The position numbers and the translations under genes are program-made. Below, one piece after another: positions 1 through 7,663 of a stretch of DNA of 64,000 nucleotides. Every line of letters begins with the position of its first letter. The stretch's first letter is position 1. The notes under the pieces were generated by a model. It was not told where the DNA came from, searched no databases, and was given only the letters and a program-made list of their open reading frames with translations. The DNA lies in assembly GCA_000985875.1 (NCBI GenBank), contig CCRI01000002.1:372001-436000 (forward strand), written 5' to 3'. Origin of the DNA: Neorhizobium galegae bv. officinalis (GTDB lineage: Bacteria > Pseudomonadota > Alphaproteobacteria > Rhizobiales > Rhizobiaceae).

Positions 1-118
1 GCAGAAATACCACGTCGCTCGACTTGCACATCCGACGGCGGGCGTATCTGAGTGGAGACCAAGCGTAGATTCATCACCAAATGGCGCTATCTATAGCAGC
101 AGGTCGGGAAACCAAACG

Positions 119-319
119 ATGCGATCGACTATCAATATCGACGACACCCTCATCGAAAAGGCTAGGTCCCTAACCGGCACGAAAGAAACCGCCGCTCTAG
201 TCCGCCAAGCGTTGGAAGCGCTTGTGCGTGTGGAGTCGGGAAAACGCCTCATCGCGCTTGGTGGAACTATGCCGGATGCGGAGGCAGCCCCACGCCGCCG
301 GGGCGCAACTGACCGATGA
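119..319 (+). CDS. vapB: VapB-type antitoxin (DUF2191-like)
   Basis: This 66-residue protein opens with the short beta-strand plus helix pattern of VapB antitoxins (MRSTINIDDTLIEKA), which bind DNA through the N-terminus and mask a PIN-domain toxin through the C-terminus. The charged, proline-rich tail with PRRRG matches this subfamily. Its stop codon overlaps the ATG of the following toxin reading frame (ATGA at 316-319), the usual vapBC arrangement. The partner toxin is truncated, so this antitoxin is probably an orphan or a decaying pair. The family call rests on recognised sequence pattern and gene order. Confidence 0.8.
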   Translation: MRSTINIDDTLIEKARSLTGTKETAALVRQALEALVRVESGKRLIALGGTMPDAEAAPRRRGATDR

Positions 320-462
320 TACTTGCCGACACGTCCATCTGGATCGATCATTTCCGGCATACCGATTCAGAGCTGCTCAGGATTATTGAGGACGATCGTC
401 TCCTATGCCATCCAGCCGTGATCGGGGAGCTCGCAAAAGGCCGAAGGCTGACCTCTTCCTGA
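316..462 (+). pseudogene. vapC: Truncated VapC (PIN-domain) toxin remnant
   Basis: The frame begins MILADTSIWIDHFR, the canonical PIN-domain start in which Asp5 is the first acidic metal ligand, and continues through CHPAVIGELAKG, which carries the next conserved Glu (about residue 38). It then stops after 48 codons, whereas VapC toxins are about 130 residues. The later acidic ligands of the nuclease site are missing, and no continuation appears in the other frames up to the next gene at 549. It is therefore very likely inactive, broken by a deletion or recombination after about position 440. Confidence 0.75.
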
Positions 463-548
463 TCCCTGCACCAATGCCTCTCGGGACCGTTCCCTTGACG
501 CAAGCGGACACCCATCATCTCTCGGTGAGCAACTTCAAAGCGTGTAAT

Positions 549-1871
549 TCACACAGGTCGCGTATTTTGAGAACGCGGAGGTCTTGCGAGACCCATCCGA
601 TCGCGCAGCGTCGTGCCCTCGTATTTCGTGCGGTAGAGTCCACGCTGCTGCAGAATCGGCACGACCATATCGACGAAATCCGTCAATCCGCCGAGAAAGT
701 GAGACGGCATGATGTTGAAGCCATCGGCCGCGCCAGTTGTGAACCAAGTCTCAAGCGTGTCCGCCACGTAATCAGGGGTTCCGCAGAGAACCCAGTGGCC
801 GCGCGCCGCGGCGACCAGATTGTAGAGGTCCCGCAGGCGCATGTTTTCCCGCCTTGCCTTGTCCAGCATGACCCGCGCAAAGGCATGATAATTGTCCGAC
901 GGGTCGATATCGGGGATCGGCCCATCGAGGTCGAATTGGCTCATGTCCACGCCGAAGCGGTCGCTTAGAATGGAAAGCCCGTTGGTTTCGCTGATGAAGC
1001 CCTGCAACTCCGCGAGCTTGTCGTGGGCCTCGCGTTCGGTGCGCCCGACAATTGGCATAACGCCCGGCAAGACGACGATCGAATCCGCATTGCGGCCGTA
1101 TTTCGGAAGCCGCCCTTTAACGGAGGCGTAGAAAGAGCGCGCCTCGTCGAGATCCTGGGTGACGGAGAAGACGACATCGGCGGACTTGGCCGCGAGTTCC
1201 TGTCCCGGACCGGAGCCGCCGGCCTGGAGGATGATCGGTTGGCCTTGGGGCGAGCGGCCGATGTTGATGGGGCCCTTGACCTTGAAATGGGTGCCGTCGT
1301 GATCGAGCGCGCGGACTTTTGCCGCATCGATATAGACGCCGCTTTCCCGGTCGGCGACGATCGCGTCGTCGGCCCAACAGTCCCAAAGACCGCGAACCAC
1401 CGACAGGAATTCCTCGGCGATCTCGTAACGTTTGGAATGATCAGGATGAATCGTTCCGAAGTTTGCCGCTGCCGCCGGATTGGCCGTGGTGACTGCATTC
1501 CAGGCGGCGCGGCCACCGCTGATATGGTCGAGTGAAGCAAATGCGCGGGCGACCGTGAACGGATCGCTGTAGGTGGTCGACATCGTGGCGCCGAGGCCGA
1601 TATGGCGCGTCACGCCAGCAATCGCCGCGAGAAGTGTCAGCGGTTCGAGCCGCGCCGTGTAGGACGGGTGGGCGCCGGGGTCCGCATTGAGGTTGTCGCC
1701 CATGAAGATCAGGTCAAACAGACCACGCTCCGCCTCCTTGGCAACGCTGCGCATCATTTCGATATCCTGGAAGCTGTCCATCGCCCCTGGTATCCGCCAG
1801 CCGGCGACATGGCTGCCGGTGCCCAGAAGGAAAAGGCCCAAGTGGATGCTGCGCGTCATAGGATTGATCAT
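549..1871 (-). CDS. NtaA/SnaA/DszA-family flavin-dependent monooxygenase
   Basis: This 440-residue protein is a bacterial luciferase-like (LLM) monooxygenase of the NtaA branch, which uses reduced FMN supplied by a separate reductase to oxygenate substrates such as nitrilotriacetate, thiophene sulfones or related compounds. Supporting features are the N-terminal LGLFLLGTGSHVAGWR, HISGGRAAWNAVT near residues 115-127, a FKVKGPIN segment followed by QGQPIILQAGGSG, and full family length. It is the last gene of a minus-strand transporter operon, its start overlapping the end of the upstream permease (1868-1871). Relatives such as RutA open a pyrimidine ring, which is relevant to the neighbouring nucleoside-type enzymes. 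The substrate is unknown. Confidence 0.85.
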   Translation of the reverse strand: MINPMTRSIHLGLFLLGTGSHVAGWRIPGAMDSFQDIEMMRSVAKEAERGLFDLIFMGDNLNADPGAHPSYTARLEPLTLLAAIAGVTRHIGLGATMSTTYSDPFTVARAFASLDHISGGRAAWNAVTTANPAAAANFGTIHPDHSKRYEIAEEFLSVVRGLWDCWADDAIVADRESGVYIDAAKVRALDHDGTHFKVKGPINIGRSPQGQPIILQAGGSGPGQELAAKSADVVFSVTQDLDEARSFYASVKGRLPKYGRNADSIVVLPGVMPIVGRTEREAHDKLAELQGFISETNGLSILSDRFGVDMSQFDLDGPIPDIDPSDNYHAFARVMLDKARRENMRLRDLYNLVAAARGHWVLCGTPDYVADTLETWFTTGAADGFNIMPSHFLGGLTDFVDMVVPILQQRGLYRTKYEGTTLRDRMGLARPPRSQNTRPV

Positions 1872-2629
1872 CTCCAGAAAATGTAACGCTGCTCGATGAA
1901 ACTGATCACACCGAAGAAGCAGAGGCTGATCGCCGACGCGACAATGATCGCCGCCCAGACCTGGACGAAATCGATCTGCAGCACGGCCTGATAGATCACC
2001 CAGCCAAGCCCGCCATAAGCACCCAGCATTTCGGTGACGATGGCGACGATGACGCTGCGGACGGTGGACACACGCATGCCGGCAATGATCAGCGGCAAAG
2101 CCGTTGGGAGCCGCAGACGCCAGAGCACCGCCATCCGCCCTGCCCCGAACGAGCGGACCAGATCGATCGATTTACGATCGACGCGATCCAACCCCGCGAT
2201 GGTGCTGAGGAAGACGGTGAAGCTGACGGCGACGGCGACCATGACGATCTTGGACGTCATGCCGATGCCGAACCAGAGCAGGACGAGCGGCGAATAGGCG
2301 ACGACCGGCACCGAGTTGATGGCCGTCGCAACCGACATGACGGCGCTGCGGGTGCGAGGGACCATGCTGACCCCGACGGCAACCGCAATGCCGATGACGC
2401 AGCCCAGTAGATAGCCGGTCAGGGCCTCGGCGGCGGTGAAGCGGGCGGCGTCGGCGAGTTTGCCCGCATCGGCGAACATGCCGGTAATAATGCTGCTGAC
2501 CGAAGGCAGGACATAGGCCGGCAGGTTGAAACCGCGGACGCTCAGTTCCCAGATTGCCGCAAGGAGGAAGGCCCCGGCAAAACCCCGGCTGATGCGGCGC
2601 GCGTTGCTGCTTGCGGTGACGGAGCTCAT
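1868..2629 (-). CDS. ABC transporter permease (SsuC/TauC type)
   Basis: A 253-residue inner-membrane permease with about six hydrophobic segments and the cytoplasmic EAA-type loop (VDRKSIDLVRSFGAGR) that contacts the ATPase. It belongs to the BPD-type permease family used by nitrate, sulfonate, taurine and thiamine-precursor importers. The start at 2629 was chosen because it gives a 4-bp ATGA overlap with the preceding permease. The same frame stays open upstream inside that gene, but the extra residues look like out-of-frame translation. Two different permeases (this and 2626-3423) imply a heterodimeric channel. Confidence 0.88.
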   Translation of the reverse strand: MSSVTASSNARRISRGFAGAFLLAAIWELSVRGFNLPAYVLPSVSSIITGMFADAGKLADAARFTAAEALTGYLLGCVIGIAVAVGVSMVPRTRSAVMSVATAINSVPVVAYSPLVLLWFGIGMTSKIVMVAVAVSFTVFLSTIAGLDRVDRKSIDLVRSFGAGRMAVLWRLRLPTALPLIIAGMRVSTVRSVIVAIVTEMLGAYGGLGWVIYQAVLQIDFVQVWAAIIVASAISLCFFGVISFIEQRYIFWR

Positions 2630-3423
2630 TGTTCCGCTCCCCAGAAGACGATCCGCCTTTCCGCTTCGGAAACCGCGCCGTAAAGGCCGATCCCGAGGCA
2701 GGCGGAAGCGACGATGGTGACCCAGATGCCGACGACGTTCTCGTTGTACATGGCCTGCAGCAGCAGCACGCCGAGGCCGGTCGTATCCCCGAACCATTCG
2801 CCGACGATCGCTCCGATCAGCGACAGCGACGAGGCGAGCTTGAGGGCGACGAAGATCTGCGGCAGTGCGGCCGGCAGGTAGAGGCGCCGCAGGATCTGCC
2901 CCTCTTTTGCGCCGAAGCTGCGCATCAGCGCGACCTGGCGAGGATCGACCGTTGCAAAGCCGAGAAGCGCGTTCACCGTCACCGGCAGGAAGCTGATGTA
3001 GAAGGCGATGACGGCCTTGGCGAGCAGCGTATTGCCGAACCACAGGACGACGACGGCGCCGAAGGCGATGACCGGTATGGTTTGTGACACCACAAAGAGC
3101 GGAAAGAACAGCTCCCTGAGCAGGGTCCAGCGATGGAAAAGAACGCCCATGGCAACGCCGAAAAGGCTGCCCGCGACGAAGCCGATCACCGTTTCCAGCA
3201 GCGTGCGCCACATGCTCAACAGATAAGCCTGCGGCGTGGCAAGGAATGCGGCTGCGATCGCGCTTGGTCGTGGCAGGTAATAAGGTCTGATGCCTAGCGC
3301 CACGACGATCAGCTCCACCACCAGCAGCAATGCCGCGATCCAGATCAGGGACTTCAGGATCGAGACAAACCTGTCCGCCTTTACGGCGGACAGGGATACA
3401 CGAGACAGGCCCGAGAGGCTCAC
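2626..3423 (-). CDS. ABC transporter permease (SsuC/ThiX type)
   Basis: A 265-residue integral membrane protein of the same family as the next gene, with the coupling loop VDPRQVALMRSFGAKEG around residues 160-175 and hydrophobic helices throughout. Its start codon overlaps the stop of the solute-binding protein gene (3420-3423), and its stop overlaps the start of the second permease, so the three are translationally coupled. With the NMT1/THI5-type binding protein and the ATPase it forms a complete importer, probably for a small aromatic or heterocyclic compound. The substrate is inferred from the binding-protein family only. Confidence 0.88.
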   Translation of the reverse strand: MSLSGLSRVSLSAVKADRFVSILKSLIWIAALLLVVELIVVALGIRPYYLPRPSAIAAAFLATPQAYLLSMWRTLLETVIGFVAGSLFGVAMGVLFHRWTLLRELFFPLFVVSQTIPVIAFGAVVVLWFGNTLLAKAVIAFYISFLPVTVNALLGFATVDPRQVALMRSFGAKEGQILRRLYLPAALPQIFVALKLASSLSLIGAIVGEWFGDTTGLGVLLLQAMYNENVVGIWVTIVASACLGIGLYGAVSEAERRIVFWGAEQ

Positions 3424-4445
3424 AGGCGCTTTTCCGCAACCGGGATCTTCGACAGGAAGCTGTCGTTGAACGCGGCATCGAGATCGACGGGCTTAGAGAT
3501 CACCTTGTATTCAGCGAGCAGGCTGTTGGCGGAGCCAACGGCTGTTTTGTCAATGGCGAAGAGGCCATCCGTGCCGCCCTTGCCGGCGACCATCAGCTTC
3601 TTGATCTCGGACAGCATGACTGCTTGTTGGGCGCGGTCGAGAGTCGGCGCCACCTTCATGACGATGTCGATTGCTTCTTTTTCGTTGGTCAGGGCGTATT
3701 TCCACCCCTTGATGCTGGCACGCAGGAATTTCTCGACCAGTTCCGGCTTTTCCTTGGCGGTCTGTTCCGACACGATCAATGTGTCTCGCGGAAAGGAAAC
3801 ACCGCTATCTTCGGGCACGAAGATCCGCAAATTGTCCATGCCGGCACGTTGTGCGACGATCTGAAGTTCATTGTAGCGGGTTGCGGTCGCGACATCGACC
3901 TGCTTGTCGATGAATGGTGTCATCGAGACCTGCTGTGGCTGGACATCGACTTCGCCAGCCTTGATGCCTGCCTTGGCCAGCATGGCCGAGAGCACGTGGT
4001 TTGCGCCGGTGAACCAGGCGGTCACCTTCTTGCCCTTGAAATCCTGGATGGTTTTGATCGGGCCGTCCTTGTAGGTCACGAAGACGAACGGCGTCACCTG
4101 ATGCGCAACCCCGATGCAGACGATCGGCAGGCCCTTGTCGCGTGCGGCAAAGACGCTGTCGGTGCCGCCCGAAAGGCCGAACGTGTCGGAGCCGGTCGCT
4201 ACCAGGTTTTCCGTCAACAGATTGGGGCCGCCAGGGTTGATGGTGAGGTTGATGCCCTCATCCTTGTAATACCCCTTCTCCAGCGCGACGTAGAAACCGG
4301 CGAACTGAGCCTGGGTCAGCCATTTGAGACGCAGGCTGGCATTCACTGTCTGCTGGGCAGCAGCCGGGATTGCGCTGTAGCCCAAGCCCTGGACGCCGAT
4401 GAACGTTGCGGCAAGCGCCGCGAGAAGCTGTCGTTTTTTAAGCAT
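3420..4445 (-). CDS. NMT1/THI5-type ABC solute-binding protein
   Basis: A 341-residue periplasmic binding protein with a signal peptide (basic start MLKKRQ, hydrophobic core, cleavage near AIPAAAQQ at about residue 31). The mature start LRLKWLTQAQFAGFYVA and GYYKDEGINL is the NMT1/THI5 signature also seen in ThiY and RibY, which capture pyrimidine precursors or flavin, and in SsuA-like proteins. A glycine-rich GGPNL follows. It lies 58 bp downstream of the class II aldolase gene and overlaps the permease gene by 4 bp. The ligand cannot be read from sequence; a pyrimidine-like or other heterocyclic molecule is the leading guess. Confidence 0.87.
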   Translation of the reverse strand: MLKKRQLLAALAATFIGVQGLGYSAIPAAAQQTVNASLRLKWLTQAQFAGFYVALEKGYYKDEGINLTINPGGPNLLTENLVATGSDTFGLSGGTDSVFAARDKGLPIVCIGVAHQVTPFVFVTYKDGPIKTIQDFKGKKVTAWFTGANHVLSAMLAKAGIKAGEVDVQPQQVSMTPFIDKQVDVATATRYNELQIVAQRAGMDNLRIFVPEDSGVSFPRDTLIVSEQTAKEKPELVEKFLRASIKGWKYALTNEKEAIDIVMKVAPTLDRAQQAVMLSEIKKLMVAGKGGTDGLFAIDKTAVGSANSLLAEYKVISKPVDLDAAFNDSFLSKIPVAEKRL

Positions 4446-4503
4446 GGTCCCTCTCTGTCGATTCTTGGTTGGGTTATGGTTGCGTTAGTCGTTCTCCTCC
4501 CGA

Positions 4504-5289
4504 CTATCGGCGGTAATCCGATCCCTCCCGTTCGAGCTGGCGAAGGAAGGCCGGCCATTCCCGTTCCCCTGCAATCAGGATGTCACCCTTGTTCTCCCAG
4601 AACTGACGTGCCGCCTTCTCGCAAACCTCGTGCGGCGGGGTCAGAAGCTCGGCACCGGAAGCCTGCAGATCGAGCTGAATGCGCGCGGCGCGTTCGAAGT
4701 AATAAAGCAGCATGAATGCTTCGCCCGGCGTGCGACCGAGCGTCATGATGCCATGGTTGCGCATCAGCATCACCCGGTTGTCGCCCATGTCGGCGATGAG
4801 GCGAGCCTGTTCGTCCATGTCGATCGCCACACCTTCGTAATCGTGGAAGGCCTGGCGTTGGTAGAAGCGCATGGCAAACTGCGTCAGTGGCAGAAGTCCG
4901 TTCTTCTGGCAGGAGATCGCGGTGCTGGCATCGGAATGGGTGTGGAGAACGCAGGCTGCATCGTGCACGGCCTTGTGGATGGCGCCATGGATGACGAAAG
5001 CGGCCTTGTTGATCGTATAGGGCGTGTCGTCGAGCTTGTTGCCGTCGATATCGATGCGCACGAGGCTGGAGGCCGTTATCTCGCCAAACAGGAAGCCGTA
5101 GGGGTTGAGCAGGAACTGGTCGTCATGCCCCGGTACACGCATTGAAATGTGGTTGTAGATAAGGTCATCCAGGCCCAGCCGCGCGACCATGCGGTAGCAT
5201 GCGGCGAGATCGACGCGCGCCTTCCACTCGGCTTCGGGAATGTGGGCGGGACGTTCGGCATATTCACTGGCCACCGTGTTTCCTCTCAT
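4504..5289 (-). CDS. Class II aldolase/adducin-family protein
   Basis: A 261-residue protein with the zinc site of class II aldolases: HTHSD (His116 and His118) and a third histidine in MRNHG (His179). Glycine-rich substrate loops NHISMR and NPYGFLFGEI precede them. Family members carry out retro-aldol cleavage, epimerisation or decarboxylation on small hydroxy or keto acids such as fuculose phosphate, ribulose phosphate and related compounds. It sits between the ATPase gene (3-bp gap) and the solute-binding protein gene, so it belongs to the import operon and probably acts on the transported compound or a product. A fragment of a second such gene lies at 25.7-25.9 kb. Confidence 0.85.
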   Translation of the reverse strand: MRGNTVASEYAERPAHIPEAEWKARVDLAACYRMVARLGLDDLIYNHISMRVPGHDDQFLLNPYGFLFGEITASSLVRIDIDGNKLDDTPYTINKAAFVIHGAIHKAVHDAACVLHTHSDASTAISCQKNGLLPLTQFAMRFYQRQAFHDYEGVAIDMDEQARLIADMGDNRVMLMRNHGIMTLGRTPGEAFMLLYYFERAARIQLDLQASGAELLTPPHEVCEKAARQFWENKGDILIAGEREWPAFLRQLEREGSDYRR

Positions 5290-5292
5290 ATT

Positions 5293-6222
5293 CTAATGTC
5301 CTGAAGTCATGAACGACTTCATGCTTTCCTCCTCGATGGCGTCGAGGAGTGTCTTCTTCAACCCGATGAATTCGGGCGACGTGACGATGTCGGCCTTGCG
5401 GGGGCGCGGCAAGTCGATCTTCTGTTCAAGCTTCACCTTGCCCGGCCGGGCCGTCATGACAAGCACGCGGTCGCCGAGGAAGATCGCCTCGTCGACATCG
5501 TGGGTGATGAAGAGCACGGTGCGCCGGTGTTTCTGCCAAACGTCGAGCAGCCAGCGCTGCATCATGGTTCGTGTCAGCGCATCCAGCGCGCCGAATGGTT
5601 CATCGAGCAGCATGAGATCGCGCTTGAAGAGAAACGTACGCATCAGGGCCACGCGCTGGCGCATGCCGCCCGAGAGCTGATTGGGATATTGCGCCTCAAA
5701 TCCGGAAAGCCCGAATTCCGGCAGCATCTTCAGCGCCTCCGCCCGGGCCTGCACCCGCGGCATGCCTTCGATCTCCAGCGCCAGGATGGCGTTGTCGATG
5801 ACGTTTCGCCATGGCAGCAGCAGGTCCCTTTGCGGCATGAAGGAAACTTGTCCGAGCAGTTCCGAGGCCGCAGAACTCCTGCCTCGGAAACGCAGGATAT
5901 TGCCCGGATCCGGCTCTTCGAGGCCCGCGAGGATATTGAACAGCGTGCTCTTGCCGCAGCCGGAAGGGCCGACCACCGTCACCAGCTCACCAGGAAAGAT
6001 GGTTGCCTCCAAGTTATCCAGCGCCATCACAGGGCCAAAGCTCTTGGATACCTTGCGGAGTTCGATGAGCGGCCTGTCGCCCGATACGGTCCAGGCCGGT
6101 TCCGCGGCGGGTGCAGCAAGGGCTTTGGTCTTTACCGGCCGCAACAGGCCCGCGAGACCGCGCGCTCCCGGATTCAATCCGCATGCGTAGTCCTCACTCC
6201 AAGCAATCGACATGTCGGTCAT
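5293..6222 (-). CDS. ABC transporter ATP-binding protein (SsuB/TauB type)
   Basis: The ATPase of the NMT1-type importer. It has Walker [10 protein letters not shown], signature LSGGMRQR, Walker B LMLLDEPFGALD, and the H-loop histidine in FITHDVDEA. An extension of about 45 residues precedes the nucleotide-binding domain, which begins at LIELRKVSKSFG. The start at 6222 is preferred over an in-frame ATG at 6246 because AAGGAG lies about 10 bases upstream of the former. It is the first gene of a minus-strand operon ending at 549, divergent from the desulfidase-like gene at 6623. Confidence 0.88.
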   Translation of the reverse strand: MTDMSIAWSEDYACGLNPGARGLAGLLRPVKTKALAAPAAEPAWTVSGDRPLIELRKVSKSFGPVMALDNLEATIFPGELVTVVGPSGCGKSTLFNILAGLEEPDPGNILRFRGRSSAASELLGQVSFMPQRDLLLPWRNVIDNAILALEIEGMPRVQARAEALKMLPEFGLSGFEAQYPNQLSGGMRQRVALMRTFLFKRDLMLLDEPFGALDALTRTMMQRWLLDVWQKHRRTVLFITHDVDEAIFLGDRVLVMTARPGKVKLEQKIDLPRPRKADIVTSPEFIGLKKTLLDAIEEESMKSFMTSGH

Positions 6223-6622
6223 CGAGAGGCATCTCCTTGCATGCAATTATTACCATTAAGGATGCAAGCAAGCCTCGTGCCAAACACGCCAGCTTTACAA
6301 GTTGCTAAAGAATGCCACTAATCTAGGGGTTTTTCGGGCAGGATCGAACGATCAAGGTGCTACCATGCGACAAATCGCAGCTCAAATATCCAACAATCAA
6401 AAATATGCATACGCAATGCGCATATTTTGGACGCAGATTGACCGCTATTACGGCATTGTCGCGGGTGGCATTTCCAGCAAAGCGCTCAACTTGCCGGAAA
6501 CGCGAGGCGCAAGAATAGTGGCATGGCGATTGCATCGAGGACCAATCGGCATGTCGAGCCAACTGCATTGCAGACTTCGACTATCCGCATCGGGCAGATC
6601 AAGACATCGGGAGAAGCACATC
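6223..6622. promoter_or_regulatory. Divergent promoter region with inverted repeat
   Basis: About 400 bases separate the minus-strand transporter operon from the plus-strand desulfidase-like gene, and I see no convincing gene in it. It contains an inverted repeat at 6400-6428 with 9-bp perfect arms (AAAATATGC and GCATATTTT, 11-base spacer); each arm overlaps a small palindrome (TATGCATA, ATGCGCAT). The placement between two divergent transcription units suggests an operator controlling both. No regulator gene adjoins it, so the binding protein is unknown. The stretch is richer in A+T than the flanking genes. Confidence 0.45.
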
Positions 6623-7198
6623 ATGCAGGATGAACCAAGACGAGTAGCCTATGTGGCGCACTGTCTCATGAACCAGAATGCCAAGGTCAGTGAGTTCGCA
6701 AAATGCGCCGGCGTTTTTTCTCCATTGGTCGAGCGGCTGGTCAAGAACGGGTTCGAGCTGCAACAACTGCCCTGCCCGGAGATGAGCCATATGGGTGCCG
6801 TCCGGTGGTGGGCATCCCGAGAACAGTACGACACACCTGGTTACCGGCGCCACTGCCGCAACCTGGCAAAAAGCGTCGTGGATCTCGTGATCATGCATCA
6901 GGATGCCGGCTACGACGTCGTCATCGTCGGCCTGGACGGCAGTCCGTCAAGCGGCGTCCGTCTCACCAGCACCAAGGCATCCTGGGGTGGCCGACCGGAG
7001 GGCGCCGTCCACGGCGGGAGCGATCGCCGACCCGGCATGGGCATCTGGATGGAAGAGCTGAAATTCGAGTTCGAGGAACGCGGCCTTGCATTCCCGCGCG
7101 CGACGGGCGTCGCGATGGATGCGCAGGATTTCGATCTCCAGAAGGCAATGCTCGAGCTCGACGAGTTTCTGACCGAAGGCACGGAGAATGCAGCGTGA
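6623..7198 (+). CDS. TudS-related (DUF523-like) putative desulfidase, third Cys replaced
   Basis: A 191-residue protein. The pattern AHCLMNQNAKV, then LPCPEMSHMG, then LDGSPSSGV follows the TudS-related/DUF523 family, whose characterised members remove sulfur from thiouracil with a [4Fe-4S] cluster held by three cysteines. Here Cys14 and Cys51 are in the expected places, but the third position is Ser110 (GSPSSGV instead of GSPSCGV). Other cysteines (Cys28, Cys78) exist and might substitute. The start at 6623 follows a GGGAGAAG ribosome site; the frame is open further upstream but without family resemblance. Its stop overlaps the GTG start of the next gene. A desulfidase role is inference, weakened by the missing cysteine. 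Confidence 0.7.
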   Translation: MQDEPRRVAYVAHCLMNQNAKVSEFAKCAGVFSPLVERLVKNGFELQQLPCPEMSHMGAVRWWASREQYDTPGYRRHCRNLAKSVVDLVIMHQDAGYDVVIVGLDGSPSSGVRLTSTKASWGGRPEGAVHGGSDRRPGMGIWMEELKFEFEERGLAFPRATGVAMDAQDFDLQKAMLELDEFLTEGTENAA

Positions 7199-7605
7199 TC
7201 CGGGAAGACCTGAGAAGTCGCCGCATTGCGGTCATCGCCGATTTCGTCGTCAATCCCGGCTCGGCACTTTACGGCAGACAACAAGCACCGCCGAGCGGCT
7301 TCATGGATGCGCTGGTGGAGCGCGGCTGGGGCATCATGAAGATGCCGCCGCATGTGGCAAAACCGGAAAGCTGCGAAAGGCTGATCGAGGTTTCCGTGGG
7401 CGATCTCATCGATTACCGCAAGAACGGCTACGATATGGTGATCGCCGCCGTGGAAGACCTGCCGCAGCAAGGCGTCTGGCTGGATGCCATGGCGGCCTGC
7501 TTCAGGAAGGTCGGCAAGGACATGCCGCCGATCGTCACCATCCGAACGGATGCCACGGCGGCCGATGCCGACGCACTCTATGGCGCATTGGCGCCGGCGG
7601 CCTGA
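7195..7605 (+). CDS. Unrecognised protein coupled to the TudS-related gene
   Basis: A 136-residue soluble protein I do not recognise. It begins with GTG at 7195, overlapping the previous stop codon (GTGA), so the two genes are almost certainly co-translated. The sequence alternates strands and helices: RRIAVIADFVVNPG near the start, GFMDALVERGWGIMKMPP, SVGDLIDYRKNGYDMVIAAVEDLPQQG, then PPIVTIRTDA. This is an alpha/beta layout without signal peptide or membrane segment. GWGIMKMPPHVAKPE loosely parallels the FELQQLPCPEMSHMG stretch of its partner, which raises the possibility that it is a diverged, cysteine-poor paralogue forming a heteromeric complex with it. Confidence 0.6.
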   Translation: MIREDLRSRRIAVIADFVVNPGSALYGRQQAPPSGFMDALVERGWGIMKMPPHVAKPESCERLIEVSVGDLIDYRKNGYDMVIAAVEDLPQQGVWLDAMAACFRKVGKDMPPIVTIRTDATAADADALYGALAPAA

Positions 7606-7663
7606 GCCCTGCGGCAACATCGAAACGGATCGGCGGGATCGCTCCCGCCGAAACCGCAAGCCT

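Noticed and set aside
1-118. Sequence before the antitoxin gene
   Set aside because: No gene or clear promoter recognised; too short and truncated by the window edge to interpret.
405-968. Open plus-strand frame across the toxin remnant and monooxygenase end
   Set aside because: It is antisense to the monooxygenase and has no family pattern or ribosome site.
1868-3478. A single open frame of more than 530 codons suggesting a fused double permease
   Set aside because: Only the last 253 residues look like a permease. The front part is Arg/Pro-rich translation through the neighbouring permease gene, which itself has the proper frame.
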